A DNA stretch of 64,000 nucleotides from Bacteroidales bacterium (lineage in GTDB: Bacteria > Bacteroidota > Bacteroidia > Bacteroidales > Rikenellaceae). The stretch is from assembly GCA_910574205.1 (NCBI GenBank), contig CAJSYJ010000004.1, forward strand, positions 186,001 through 250,000, written 5' to 3'. The translations under genes and the position numbers were made by a program. Each line of letters opens with the position of its first letter. Position 1 is the first letter of the stretch. The notes below the pieces were generated by a model, which was not told the DNA's origin, searched no databases, and saw nothing but the letters and a program-made list of their open reading frames with translations. Shown here one piece after another: positions 28,982-37,216 of this stretch.

Positions 28982-29300
28982 ATGCGGGTGGTTTTTGGTT
29001 GAATTTCTCTCTCTGTTTTCTGCCTCTCGGCTGCGGCCGGTTTGCGGAAAACTGTCCGGCCTTATCCGTAATGCAAAATTACTATATATAAATACAGTAT
29101 ATTAATACTATTTTAACCCGCTGCAATACTAATTAGGCATCATTAAATTTTCGTTAACTTTTGTATTTTTTTATAAATTGCTGATCTTTGTGACGGTTGT
29201 AACTGGAAAGTATTATGAAAAGTCAAAATAGTACAAGCGAGGCTGGCGGAATAACCGTAATTTTGTACAGGCTTAAACAAATTTCAATACTATTTTTGCA
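28982..29300. promoter_or_regulatory. Divergent control region of the mannan locus
   Basis: A 319-bp A+T-rich region between the two arms. Minus arm: TAATTTTG at 29074-29081 and no TTG at -33, which suggests activator dependence. Plus arm: TTTG at 29160-29163 and GATCTTTG at 29183-29190, a one-mismatch promoter with 19-nt spacing and a leader of about 100 nt. The word AATACTATTTT, or close forms of it, occurs at 29104-29114, 29125-29134 (AATACTAATT), 29225-29233 (inverted) and 29286-29297. These are candidate sites for the AraC regulator encoded at 30425. Confidence 0.6.
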
Positions 29301-30428
29301 ATGAATCGTATCCTTGCCACTATCATCTTCTCGCCGCTGCTTGCGGCCGCATGCGCCGACAAGCCGGCCTGCGCATATAAATCATTGTGCGACAGCCAGG
29401 CCGATGCCGCCGCGACCGGATTGTTCGAAGCTCTCGACCGCTGCGCCTCGCGCGGGGTCATGCTCGGACATCAGGACGACTTGTCGTATGGCGTGGGGTG
29501 GGTCGATGCGGGCGACGGCCGCAGCGACGTGCGCGACGTGACGGGCGACTATCCCTCCCTTTTCGGCTGGGATCTGGGGCATCTCGAACTCGATTCGCTG
29601 CGCAACCTCGACGGTGTGCCGTTCGATGCCATGCGGCGCAACATGCTCTCGGTCGATCGTATGGGCGGTGTGAACGCCCTCTCGTGGCATCCGCGCAACC
29701 CGCTCACGGGCGGCGATGCGTGGGACGTGTCGTCGGCCGAAGTCGTATCGTCGATCATCTCCGGCGGGGCGCTGCACGACCGGTATATGGCTTGGATCGA
29801 CCGTCTGGCCGACTTCCTTCTTAGCCTGCGCCGCGACGACGGCAGTCTCGCTCCGGTCATATTCCGCCCCTATCACGAGATGTCGGGCAGCTGGTTCTGG
29901 TGGGGCGCCGAGCTATGTTCCGACGATGATTATAAAGTGCTGTGGCGCGAGACGATCGACCGCCTGCGCAGCCGCGGCGTGCACAACATCGTCGTGGCCT
30001 ATTCCATGGCCGACTATGCCGACGAGCGGCAGTTCGCAGCACGATACCCGGGCGACGACTATGTCGATATCGTAGGCTTCGACATCTACCAGTACGGGAG
30101 TGCCGACGAATTTCTCTCTCAGATGAAGACCAAGTCCGGGATTGCGCGCGCCTTCGCCGATAAGCACGACAAGCTCTGGGCGATATGCGAGTGCGGCTAT
30201 GAGGGCATCCCGCAGAACGACTGGTTTACGGCCGTGCTGGCCGAGTATGCCTGCTCGACCGGATGCAGCCACCTGCTGCTGTGGCGCAATGCCCACGACC
30301 GCGAGGGGCACTTCTATGCGAGCTACCCCGGCCACGCCTCGGCCGAGGACATGCGCCGTTTCGCCTCGCGCGACGACGTGCTTATGCTCTCCGACTTCAA
30401 ACGCATTGTACAATCCGCCGAAAGATGA
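29301..30428 (+). CDS. GH26 endo-beta-1,4-mannanase, lipoprotein
   Basis: A 375-residue precursor with a lipobox ending at C18 (LLAAAC) and no accessory domain. The GH26 acid/base is E193 in FRPYHEMSGSW, the nucleophile is E297 in WAICECGYEG, and GHQDDLSYG (46-54) is a conserved substrate-binding stretch. The nearest relatives of this short, single-domain form are the mannobiose-producing GH26 enzymes of Bacteroides; that product specificity is an inference. It is transcribed away from the main operon and overlaps the AraC regulator start by 4 bp, so the enzyme and regulator are made together. Confidence 0.93.
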   Translation: MNRILATIIFSPLLAAACADKPACAYKSLCDSQADAAATGLFEALDRCASRGVMLGHQDDLSYGVGWVDAGDGRSDVRDVTGDYPSLFGWDLGHLELDSLRNLDGVPFDAMRRNMLSVDRMGGVNALSWHPRNPLTGGDAWDVSSAEVVSSIISGGALHDRYMAWIDRLADFLLSLRRDDGSLAPVIFRPYHEMSGSWFWWGAELCSDDDYKVLWRETIDRLRSRGVHNIVVAYSMADYADERQFAARYPGDDYVDIVGFDIYQYGSADEFLSQMKTKSGIARAFADKHDKLWAICECGYEGIPQNDWFTAVLAEYACSTGCSHLLLWRNAHDREGHFYASYPGHASAEDMRRFASRDDVLMLSDFKRIVQSAER

Positions 30429-31309
30429 TAAGCTCGATCCTTACCGAGATACCGCCCGTCAGCCGCGAGGAGTGTTTCGCCGTGTTCGAACGACATAAGA
30501 CCTCGTTCAACTTTCCGATCCACGTCCACTCGCTTTTCGAGCTGAACTATATCGAAAATGCCGCCGGCGCGCAGCGTATCGTCGGCGACCACACATCCGA
30601 GATCGACGACCTCGAACTGGTGCTCATCACGGGCCCCACGCTCGAACACGCATGGGTCAACCACAACTGCCGCTCCAACGACATATACGAGATAACGATA
30701 CAGATGAGCGCCGATCTGTTCGAGGGCGGCATGTTCCGCAAGAAGCAGTTCCGCCTTATCGCCCGGATGCTCGAACGCGCCACGCACGGCATAGCCTTTT
30801 CGCGTCGCACCATTCTCAGCGCCAAGCCTTTGCTCGACGAGCTGCTGGCCTCTACCGACACCTTCAACTCCATGCTCATCTTACTGAGGCTGCTGCATAC
30901 GCTCTCTTTGGACGGGAGCAGCGAGGTGCTTTCGCACCAGATGTTCTCCTCGGGCGTCACCCTCTACGACTCGCGCCGCGTGAAGCTGGTCATGGAGTAT
31001 CTCGAACGCCATTACAGCGAACATATATCGCTCTCCACCGTTGCTGCGCTGGTCAATATGTCGACCTCCTCTTTCAGTCGCTTCATCAAGCTGCGCACCG
31101 GCAACAACTTCATCGACTGCCTCAACGAGATACGGGTAAGCGCCGTCGCGCGCCTGCTGGTCGACGAGCCTACCAACTCCGTCGCCGACATCGCCTATCG
31201 CTGCGGCTTCAACAACATCTCCAACTTCAACCGCATCTTCAAGCGCATGCGAGGCTTCACTCCCCAGCAATTCAGGGAGCAGTTTGTGAAGAAGCGTATA
31301 ATAATCTGA
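30425..31309 (+). CDS. AraC-family regulator of the mannan locus
   Basis: A 294-residue cytoplasmic regulator. The N-terminal half (about 15-110) is a cupin-type ligand-binding domain (NFPIHVHSLFELNYIE, ITGPTLEHAW). The C-terminal double HTH is at about 190-290, with ISLSTVAALVNMSTSSFSRF and NSVADIAYRCGFNNISNFNR. The ATG at 30425 overlaps the GH26 stop (ATGA); the longer open frame is a shadow. It most likely senses an intracellular mannan breakdown product and acts on 28982-29300. Many Bacteroides loci of this kind use hybrid two-component or SusR-type sensors instead, so the AraC type is notable. Confidence 0.88.
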   Translation: MISSILTEIPPVSREECFAVFERHKTSFNFPIHVHSLFELNYIENAAGAQRIVGDHTSEIDDLELVLITGPTLEHAWVNHNCRSNDIYEITIQMSADLFEGGMFRKKQFRLIARMLERATHGIAFSRRTILSAKPLLDELLASTDTFNSMLILLRLLHTLSLDGSSEVLSHQMFSSGVTLYDSRRVKLVMEYLERHYSEHISLSTVAALVNMSTSSFSRFIKLRTGNNFIDCLNEIRVSAVARLLVDEPTNSVADIAYRCGFNNISNFNRIFKRMRGFTPQQFREQFVKKRIII

Positions 31310-31318
31310 TTTTTCGTT

Positions 31319-31517
31319 TTTTTTCGTGAAAAGCGGCATTCTACCGCCGCGCCTTGTCGCTCGGCAATGGGCAGTACGCCAAGTACAGCCCATCGCCTCG
31401 CTCCTGCGTTGCGTTCATTCCATGCACTTTTTCTCGCCGCGGCAAAGCCGAAATAAATTTCGCTTTGCTCGTTCGGCTTAACGAAAAAGTTGTATAATAC
31501 CGCTTTTGACGAAAAAA
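31319..31517. mobile_element. MITE-like element with 22-bp terminal inverted repeats
   Basis: The ends 31319-31340 and 31496-31517 are inverted copies of one another with two mismatches over 22 bp; the core is TCGTGAAAAGCGGCATT. The 199-bp element has no ORF of note and an internal 8-bp inverted repeat (AAGCCGAA/TTCGGCTT, about 31445-31480). The left half (31327-31409) is repeated at 33331-33415. It sits 9 bp after the AraC stop and may also act as its terminator. No transposase is in the window. Confidence 0.6.
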
Positions 31518-31577
31518 GAGTTATGGTGCTAAGACTGTTACCCTCAAAGAGTTGTATGATCTGCTCCTGCGTTATGG

Positions 31578-32474
31578 CTATCTCCCGATCTGACTTTCGT
31601 AATAGGCAATGCGTTCGCGGCAGACCTCTTCGACGACTTGTTTCAACTGCTCGACTTTCGGCTTTAACGCGTCGATATCTTCTTTCGTGACGATGAAATT
31701 CTTTTTGTTGTAGCGGGCTTCCAGATAGGCGCGCCGCAAAAGCTCGAACAGACGTTTCTCCTCCGCCGTATCTCGCGGAAACACTTTTACCAATTCCGGG
31801 GTATAACCTTTGCTCTTGTTGAGCAGAAATTTAAGATCATGTTCCTTATGACCGTAAAGAGCGTATACCAATACGACCGTCTTAATCAGACACTCTGCAA
31901 CTTGATGTAAGTCGAAAGCGCAAAATTTATAATCCGGATGAGAATAATCTAACTCGAAGTGTTGAAAATGTCTTATTGCATCGAGGAATTTTTCGTCATA
32001 ATATTCATTAGCTATTTCCTTGATTTTTGCATAATCCAATTCTTGGGGCGTCGCCAATTTATATTCTCCGGTATCATAAAGCAACACACCTTCGTTAATA
32101 GCATCGACATAAAAATAGCGCCCCTCGGATAAGGCATTATTCAGTTTGGAGATGCTTTCGCTTACAAGCTGCACCTTGGTAACTTCATGTTCCTCCTTGC
32201 CCTCTGCAAAGCGCTCGCGAATGCGGGTTTCCACATTGCCTTCGCTTTTGCCCAGCCGCTTTTTCGATACTACGAGCATATCGTAGTCGCTGTTGAACTC
32301 GATCATGCCGCCTCCGTAATCTTTCGTTACATCATGGCGGGCATAGGTGTTTTTAGCATAACTGCCGAATAGTATTATCATTCCGACATCCTGAATCTCT
32401 TCGCGGATCAATGCCGTGAGTTGATTCAAATCCTGCTGTACTAAGTCGGGCAAAAAGTCTATCGAGGTCTTCAT
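31578..32474 (-). CDS. Nucleotidyltransferase-HEPN fusion protein
   Basis: The 298-residue protein joins an N-terminal minimal nucleotidyltransferase domain (GSY at 37-39 and the metal-binding SDYD, D63 and D65) to a C-terminal HEPN domain (about 150-295, with GHKEHDLKFL at 208-217). Split versions (MntA-HepT) form toxin-antitoxin pairs in which the MNT AMPylates the HEPN RNase. In this fusion I do not see the RX4HXY motif of active HepT, so toxin activity is doubtful. The start at 32474 (MKTSIDFLPD) is preferred to an upstream in-frame ATG. Base composition is lower in G+C than the flanks, which suggests transfer. Confidence 0.8.
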   Translation of the reverse strand: MKTSIDFLPDLVQQDLNQLTALIREEIQDVGMIILFGSYAKNTYARHDVTKDYGGGMIEFNSDYDMLVVSKKRLGKSEGNVETRIRERFAEGKEEHEVTKVQLVSESISKLNNALSEGRYFYVDAINEGVLLYDTGEYKLATPQELDYAKIKEIANEYYDEKFLDAIRHFQHFELDYSHPDYKFCAFDLHQVAECLIKTVVLVYALYGHKEHDLKFLLNKSKGYTPELVKVFPRDTAEEKRLFELLRRAYLEARYNKKNFIVTKEDIDALKPKVEQLKQVVEEVCRERIAYYESQIGR

Positions 32475-33330
32475 ATCCACAAAATTACGAAGATTTTTCC
32501 AATAAAGCATACCCGGGTTATATTTTATAACTATATTTGTGTTATGATTCCTTAAAATCGGTTTGTTGTATCGGGGCAACACAGGTTGTCCATGAACGAA
32601 TCGAAGCACAACTATGATGCAAACATTAAGGAATTATCATAACTCGGCATAGCTGACGGACATAACATCATAAAGGGTAAACAACTCTTTATACCGTTAA
32701 GCAAACATAGGAACCTCTTTCGAGAGGGTTTGATTCAGGTATAATGGTTGTCAGTCCTTGTTATGTCCTGCTCGTTTTTTGCGGGCAGGGCGACAAGGCG
32801 CAGGACAGCTTCTGAATCGGGTTTCCTATGACCTGCTTAACGGGGCTGCTAATGCGCCCCTTTTTTATTTCCGCCGGTCGCATCTATATCCCGCTTGTTT
32901 ACCCCGCATTCCGCTCCTCGCATATATTTTCGACGAAGCTCGTATCGGCATGTACGGGGACGGATATCGCACAACAGGCGATTAGCTTTTATTACGAAGG
33001 AAATCTGGTAATGTCCGCCCCGCCGCCGAACGGGCGGTGGGATATTCGATTCGGACAGACCCCGGTGCCGCAATGCCGGCCGAATCGGACGCAGAGGAAG
33101 TGAAGTAAAGTGAATCGCCGACATATCAAGACCCGATTCGAATGAGGGATATATGGACGCTTTGACGCAAGCAGCGGCAGCTGCACGATAGCCCGCAGCA
33201 GGCTGTGCAGCCACCGGAGGTGCGCACCGGAAACCTTACTTTGATCCGACGCGATTCAACGATGAAACTGTCGCGGCAACCGAGTATTTCCGATTGCGCA
33301 CCTCGTTTTTTATTTTTCTGTGAAAAGCGG
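32475..33330. other. Intergenic stretch, decayed DNA, no supported gene
   Basis: No reading frame with family features. Visible parts: a gapped inverted repeat near 32541-32642 (GTTATGAT...TCCTTAA against TTAAGGAATTATCATAAC). There are also short hairpins at about 32766-32788 (CCTGC/GCAGG) and a GGGGC/GCCCC hairpin followed by TTTTTT at 32844-32868, which is terminator-like on the plus strand. The rest (32870-33330) shows nothing I can name. Confidence 0.5.
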
Positions 33331-33486
33331 TATTCTACTGCCGCGCCTTGTCATTCGGCAATGGGCAGTACGCCGAGTACGGCTGATCGGCATGCTCCGT
33401 TGCAAGTGTGGCAACCAATCTCTTTTGACATGAAAGTTGCGGCGCTTAGAATGGTCTCCGTGAAATCGGCATTCTGCTGCCGCGCA
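33331..33486 (+). repeat. Truncated copies of the MITE-like element
   Basis: 33331-33415 matches the left half of the element at 31319-31517 with few mismatches (GTGAAAAGCGGTATTCTAC at its start). A second, shorter match to the same end begins at 33460 (GTGAAATCGGCATTCTG) and runs to about 33486. No right end is found, so these look like remnants. Confidence 0.6.
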
Positions 33487-33545
33487 CTTCAATATGCCGG
33501 CTGATGCCCTGAATCGCCTGCTATTCCCTCCCGGAGCGCTTACCG

Positions 33546-33740
33546 CGCGCGACAAAAAGTCTCCCGCCTTGCAGGGGATTTACGCCGCGTCGCTACGCGA
33601 CTTATGCGTCGTGACTGCTTTTGCGGCTCGGAAATTCGCAAGCGATTGCCCTTGCCTGTTGAAGCGGTTAGGGGGTGGGTATAAATTGTATAACGGCGTC
33701 AGCCGTAACAACAGCCGTCAACCTTGCAAAACATCCGGTC
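33546..33740 (+). repeat. Diverged copy of the composite intergenic repeat
   Basis: Shares CGCGCGACAAAAA (33546-33558), then a GGTTAGGGGGTGGGTAT stretch (about 33666-33682) and a 22-bp identical block at 33686-33707, in the same order as the copy at 54301-54430. The spacing between blocks is larger here. The flanks of the 22-bp block have diverged. Confidence 0.6.
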
Positions 33741-33792
33741 GGCGTATGCACGATCGGAAGCTTTGCGACATCCTCTCGGCATTCCTTCCTCC

Positions 33793-35070
33793 CTACCTGT
33801 ATTTCTCTCCCCAGAGCTTGCGCATGCGTTCGTCGATGCGTGCCTCCTGCGCGTTGTCGGGATCGGGGGTGTAGAACTTGCGCCCCGAGAGCGATTCGGG
33901 CATGAACTCCTGCTCGACGAAGTGACCCGGGTAGTCGTGGGCGTACTTATAGTCGGCGCCATAGCCCAGCTCGGACATAAGCTCGGTCGGGGCGTTGCGC
34001 AGATGCAGCGGCACGGGGCGGTTGGTGGTGTCCTTGCTCACGAGTGCCAGGGCGTCGTTGATGGCCTTGTATGCCGAATTGCTCTTGGGGCTGGTGGCGA
34101 GGTATATGGTGGCTTCGGCCAGCGTGATGCGCGCCTCGGGCATGCCGATCTTGTGCACGGCGTCGAAGCAGGCATTGGCCAGCAGCAGTGCGTTGGGGTT
34201 GGCGAGTCCGATATCCTCGGAGGCGAGTATTACCAGCCGCCGCGCCAGGAAGCGCGGGTCTTCGCCCCCGGCGAGCATGCGCGCCAGATAGTATATGGCG
34301 GCATTGGGGTCGCTGCCGCGTACCGACTTGATGAATGCCGATATGACGTCGTAGTGCTGCTCGCCCTGCTTGTCGTAGAGGGCGATGTTCTGTTGCAGAC
34401 ACTCGGTCACGCGCTCGTCGTCGATTATAAGCTCGCCCTCCGTGGCGCCTGCCAGTATGTCGAGTATGTTGAGCAGCTTGCGGGCATCGCCGCCCGAGAA
34501 GCGGAACAGGGCGGCCGTCTCGCGGATCTCTACATGGCGCTTCGACAGCTCCTCGTCCTTCCCGACCGCGCGGTCGAGCAAAACTCTCAGGTCGCTCTCG
34601 TCGAGCGATTTGAGCACATATACCTGACAGCGGCTCAGCAGCGGCGATATGACCTCGAACGAGGGGTTCTCGGTGGTGGCGCCGATGAGCGTTACCACGC
34701 CCTGCTCGACGGCTCCCAACAGCGAATCCTGCTGCGACTTGTTGAAGCGGTGGATCTCGTCGATGAACAGAAATGCCGGACGGGCGTTGAACAGATGCTG
34801 GTTGCGTGCCTTCTCGATCACTTCGCGTACATCCTTCACGCCGCTGGTTACGGCCGACAGTGTGTAAAACGGGCGGTCGAGCTGCGAGGATATGATCTTG
34901 GCCAGCGTTGTCTTGCCTACGCCCGGAGGCCCCCACAGTATGAACGACGGTACGCTGCCCGTCGCCAGAAAGCGGCGGAACACACCGCCCTCGCCGACCA
35001 GATGTCGCTGACCTATATACTCGTCGAGCGTATGCGGCCGCAGCCGCTCTGCCAATGGAATCGTCGCCAT
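33793..35070 (-). CDS. rarA: Replication-associated recombination protein A (RarA/MgsA)
   Basis: A clamp-loader-related AAA+ ATPase that acts at stalled replication forks. The protein is 425 residues. Walker A is GPPGVGKT at 47-54, Walker B is FLFIDEIHRF at about 100-109, sensor 1 is GATTENPSF and the arginine finger lies in SPLLSRC. The C-terminal MgsA tetramerisation domain (HYDVISAFIKSVRGSDPNAA, about 245 onward) is present. Its base composition is that of the core genome, unlike the restriction genes 36 bp upstream. Confidence 0.96.
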   Translation of the reverse strand: MATIPLAERLRPHTLDEYIGQRHLVGEGGVFRRFLATGSVPSFILWGPPGVGKTTLAKIISSQLDRPFYTLSAVTSGVKDVREVIEKARNQHLFNARPAFLFIDEIHRFNKSQQDSLLGAVEQGVVTLIGATTENPSFEVISPLLSRCQVYVLKSLDESDLRVLLDRAVGKDEELSKRHVEIRETAALFRFSGGDARKLLNILDILAGATEGELIIDDERVTECLQQNIALYDKQGEQHYDVISAFIKSVRGSDPNAAIYYLARMLAGGEDPRFLARRLVILASEDIGLANPNALLLANACFDAVHKIGMPEARITLAEATIYLATSPKSNSAYKAINDALALVSKDTTNRPVPLHLRNAPTELMSELGYGADYKYAHDYPGHFVEQEFMPESLSGRKFYTPDPDNAQEARIDERMRKLWGEKYR

Positions 35071-35106
35071 ACGTAAAATTGTCTTGGTGTTACGGTATTG
35101 AATTTA

Positions 35107-36210
35107 TTATATTCTGTTATATCGCTTGATATAGGATAAAGCATATCTTTTATCGAATATGTTTTCACGATGGTATTTCATAAATCCTAACCGTTTGTCA
35201 TTCAGGAAAGCCTTGCCGAGTCTTTGCTCGGATATGTATTCTTTGACGTCTTCGGGCAGAATGCTTGACGGGATAATGGTACCGTCATCGGCAAAAGTAA
35301 TGTATCCGAGGTCGAATAGAGAGTCTATATTTTTACTTAACAGCAGCCCGTTGTTTGAATCGAACGCTTCATTTTCATCCGAGTATTGATACGGTTTGAT
35401 ATGACTTGCTATCAATACCGGATGAGAAATGCCCTCGACCATACATTTCGGCCGTTCGGCTTTATAGTATTGGGCGCTTTCATTTTCAAGTTCCGACTTG
35501 TAGATGCGTTGCAAATAAGAGTCTCTGCCTATTCTGACCCTCTCCTCTTCTGCTCCGAATAATCTTTCAGCATCGGTTTTGAAATATAGAATGCCATCGT
35601 GTTCTTTGATGTCGTCAAGTTTGCCTAACAGGTTTTTCAAGTGTCCGATCTGGTTGTATTTTCTTTCGATGAAACCTGCATCTTTTGCTATTCGATATAT
35701 GTTTTGCAATTCGTCGAATGAAAGAAATCCCTCTGGATAATTATTTATGTTGATGAACATAAGTGCCGTCAATTCCTTGACGCTGATACTGCCCGTCTCT
35801 TCCAGAGTCTTCAAGAAAAAGTTAATTTGTCCTTGCCCGGAAGCGGGCTTTTCCATAGAATTGTTGAAATTCGAGAATTTATAGACGATCTTTGATAAGA
35901 TGTTTCCTCTTTTTTTATCTGTTTTTGCTCTCGAATATTCCAACGCTTCCTGTCGGTATCCTTTCATTTCAGGATATAGAAAGCCGAGCTTGACTAACTG
36001 ATTTATCATCTTTCTGACAGATGGAAATGTCACGTGCATTAGTGATGCCAGTTCCGATTGCAACATTTCATAGGCAGAATCGCAGCCGTATTTATCGAAG
36101 AATGCAATACAACAATGTAGGATATTTAAGAAATCGGCATTGTTCAAATCGGTCTTGGCAGCAGTATACTGCCAATACTCTTCATAGGTTTGGTTTTGTT
36201 TATTTGCCAT
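35107..36210 (-). CDS. HNH restriction endonuclease (predicted Type II)
   Basis: The 367-residue protein ends in an HNH_2-type nuclease domain (about 250-330). The catalytic histidine H270 is in LIASHIKPY, N287 is in NNGLLLS, and NIDSLFDLGYITFADDG follows. The N-terminal 240 residues contain a winged-helix-like part (ASLMHVTFPSVRKMINQLVKLGFL, two stretches) that could read DNA. It starts inside the end of the m6A methylase gene (11-bp overlap) and is the last gene of the operon, so the methylases are made first. The domain is found in many restriction enzymes; its partner genes make that role likely. A+T-rich composition suggests recent acquisition. Confidence 0.82.
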   Translation of the reverse strand: MANKQNQTYEEYWQYTAAKTDLNNADFLNILHCCIAFFDKYGCDSAYEMLQSELASLMHVTFPSVRKMINQLVKLGFLYPEMKGYRQEALEYSRAKTDKKRGNILSKIVYKFSNFNNSMEKPASGQGQINFFLKTLEETGSISVKELTALMFININNYPEGFLSFDELQNIYRIAKDAGFIERKYNQIGHLKNLLGKLDDIKEHDGILYFKTDAERLFGAEEERVRIGRDSYLQRIYKSELENESAQYYKAERPKCMVEGISHPVLIASHIKPYQYSDENEAFDSNNGLLLSKNIDSLFDLGYITFADDGTIIPSSILPEDVKEYISEQRLGKAFLNDKRLGFMKYHRENIFDKRYALSYIKRYNRI

Positions 36211-37216
36211 AATTGTCGTTCTTTACACGAAACAGATATTCTATATCCTTTTGCTTCTTCTCCTTGCCTGTAACCTTGTATGCGTAAGGCATCTCGAATA
36301 CCTCAACACTTTTAGCGAATTTATAAATGATCGACAAAAGCTCATCTTTTGCAGGCTTCGCTTTGCTATTGTAGCTCAGCATCCAATAACGGTATTTCTT
36401 CAATTTGCCGAACAGTTTTTCAAACATTTCCGAGATCGTGTCTTTCGACTGGAAGTTATTATCGAACGGCCTGCTTTTTTCCTCATTGATGTAAGAATCC
36501 AAAACACCGTAAAACCCGTGATAGTCATTCATTGTCCCTGCGTATGGAGGATCCATGTAAATAACATCCGCTGAGACTTTGTCAATTGCGTCGAACACAT
36601 CTAAGTTGAGGGCTTTGTTTTCTTTCCTGTTGGAGAAAACCGCATTGTTATAAGCGGATAAATTGTCTTCAACGTGATATTTGAAAGACTTATTATGATA
36701 GGACCTCGATCGTTTGTAATGCTCATAACTGAATTTTTCATCTCGAAGTTGTTGTATTTTACTCCAATTTATCGTGAATCGTGAGTATGGCATTTTGCGT
36801 ATCATGGCTCTGCGAATCAGCGAAAATGCCAGAGCTTTTTTATATTCATCGTTCAATGACTCTATATTATGTCTGAGCAAATCGAGAGTTTTGCATTCAT
36901 CGGGGTAGTAATATGTGTTGGCATATTCGCGATACATAAATCCTTCAAACGGGACGCCCTGAAATAAGGTGTCGACATCTTTCTCGGTCAGGGTTATGTT
37001 ATTATTCTCAATCCATGACTTCGCTAAAAAATAATTTATCCTTAGGATGTCATTGGAATATACGCACAGCCCCTTTTTCTTGGCAGCATAGCTTACGGAG
37101 GCGCCACCGGAAAATGCATCAAAAAATGTTTCCGCATTTTGGGGTATCAACGATACGATCCAATCGGCTATTTTTTCTTTGTTCCCGATATAGTTTACTT
37201 TCGGATACCCGTTCAT
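36200..37216 (-). CDS. D12-class DNA adenine N6-methyltransferase
   Basis: Protects host DNA by N6-methylation of adenine. The 338-residue protein has the SAM-binding motif I FFDAFSGGAS (31-40) and catalytic motif IV DPPYAG (222-227), in the alpha-group order typical of the Dam-like D12 family. It overlaps the m5C methylase stop by 4 bp and the HNH gene start by 11 bp. The base composition is clearly A+T rich relative to the flanking core genes. The recognition sequence cannot be read from the protein. Confidence 0.92.
   Translation of the reverse strand: MNGYPKVNYIGNKEKIADWIVSLIPQNAETFFDAFSGGASVSYAAKKKGLCVYSNDILRINYFLAKSWIENNNITLTEKDVDTLFQGVPFEGFMYREYANTYYYPDECKTLDLLRHNIESLNDEYKKALAFSLIRRAMIRKMPYSRFTINWSKIQQLRDEKFSYEHYKRSRSYHNKSFKYHVEDNLSAYNNAVFSNRKENKALNLDVFDAIDKVSADVIYMDPPYAGTMNDYHGFYGVLDSYINEEKSRPFDNNFQSKDTISEMFEKLFGKLKKYRYWMLSYNSKAKPAKDELLSIIYKFAKSVEVFEMPYAYKVTGKEKKQKDIEYLFRVKNDNYGK

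Larger units (their letters stand above)
9984..31309. other. Beta-mannan polysaccharide utilization locus (14 genes)
   Basis: Minus-strand operon in transcription order: GH5_7 mannanase, GH5 glycanase, GH27 alpha-galactosidase, CE7 esterase, SusC, SusD, two glycan-binding lipoproteins, GH26 mannanase, GH130 phosphorylase, GPH permease, AGE epimerase, terminator. The plus-strand pair GH26 mannanase and AraC regulator starts from the shared region 28982-29300. Gene gaps are short or overlapping except around SusC. The GH26-GH130-permease-epimerase block matches the order of the characterised B. fragilis mannan gene set. The presence of CE7, GH27 and a GH5 glycanase suggests acetylated galactomannan or glucomannan as the substrate; that is an inference. 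Confidence 0.88.

Noticed and set aside
33494..33874. Plus-strand 126-codon frame near rarA
   Set aside because: It covers repeat DNA and the antisense of rarA only.
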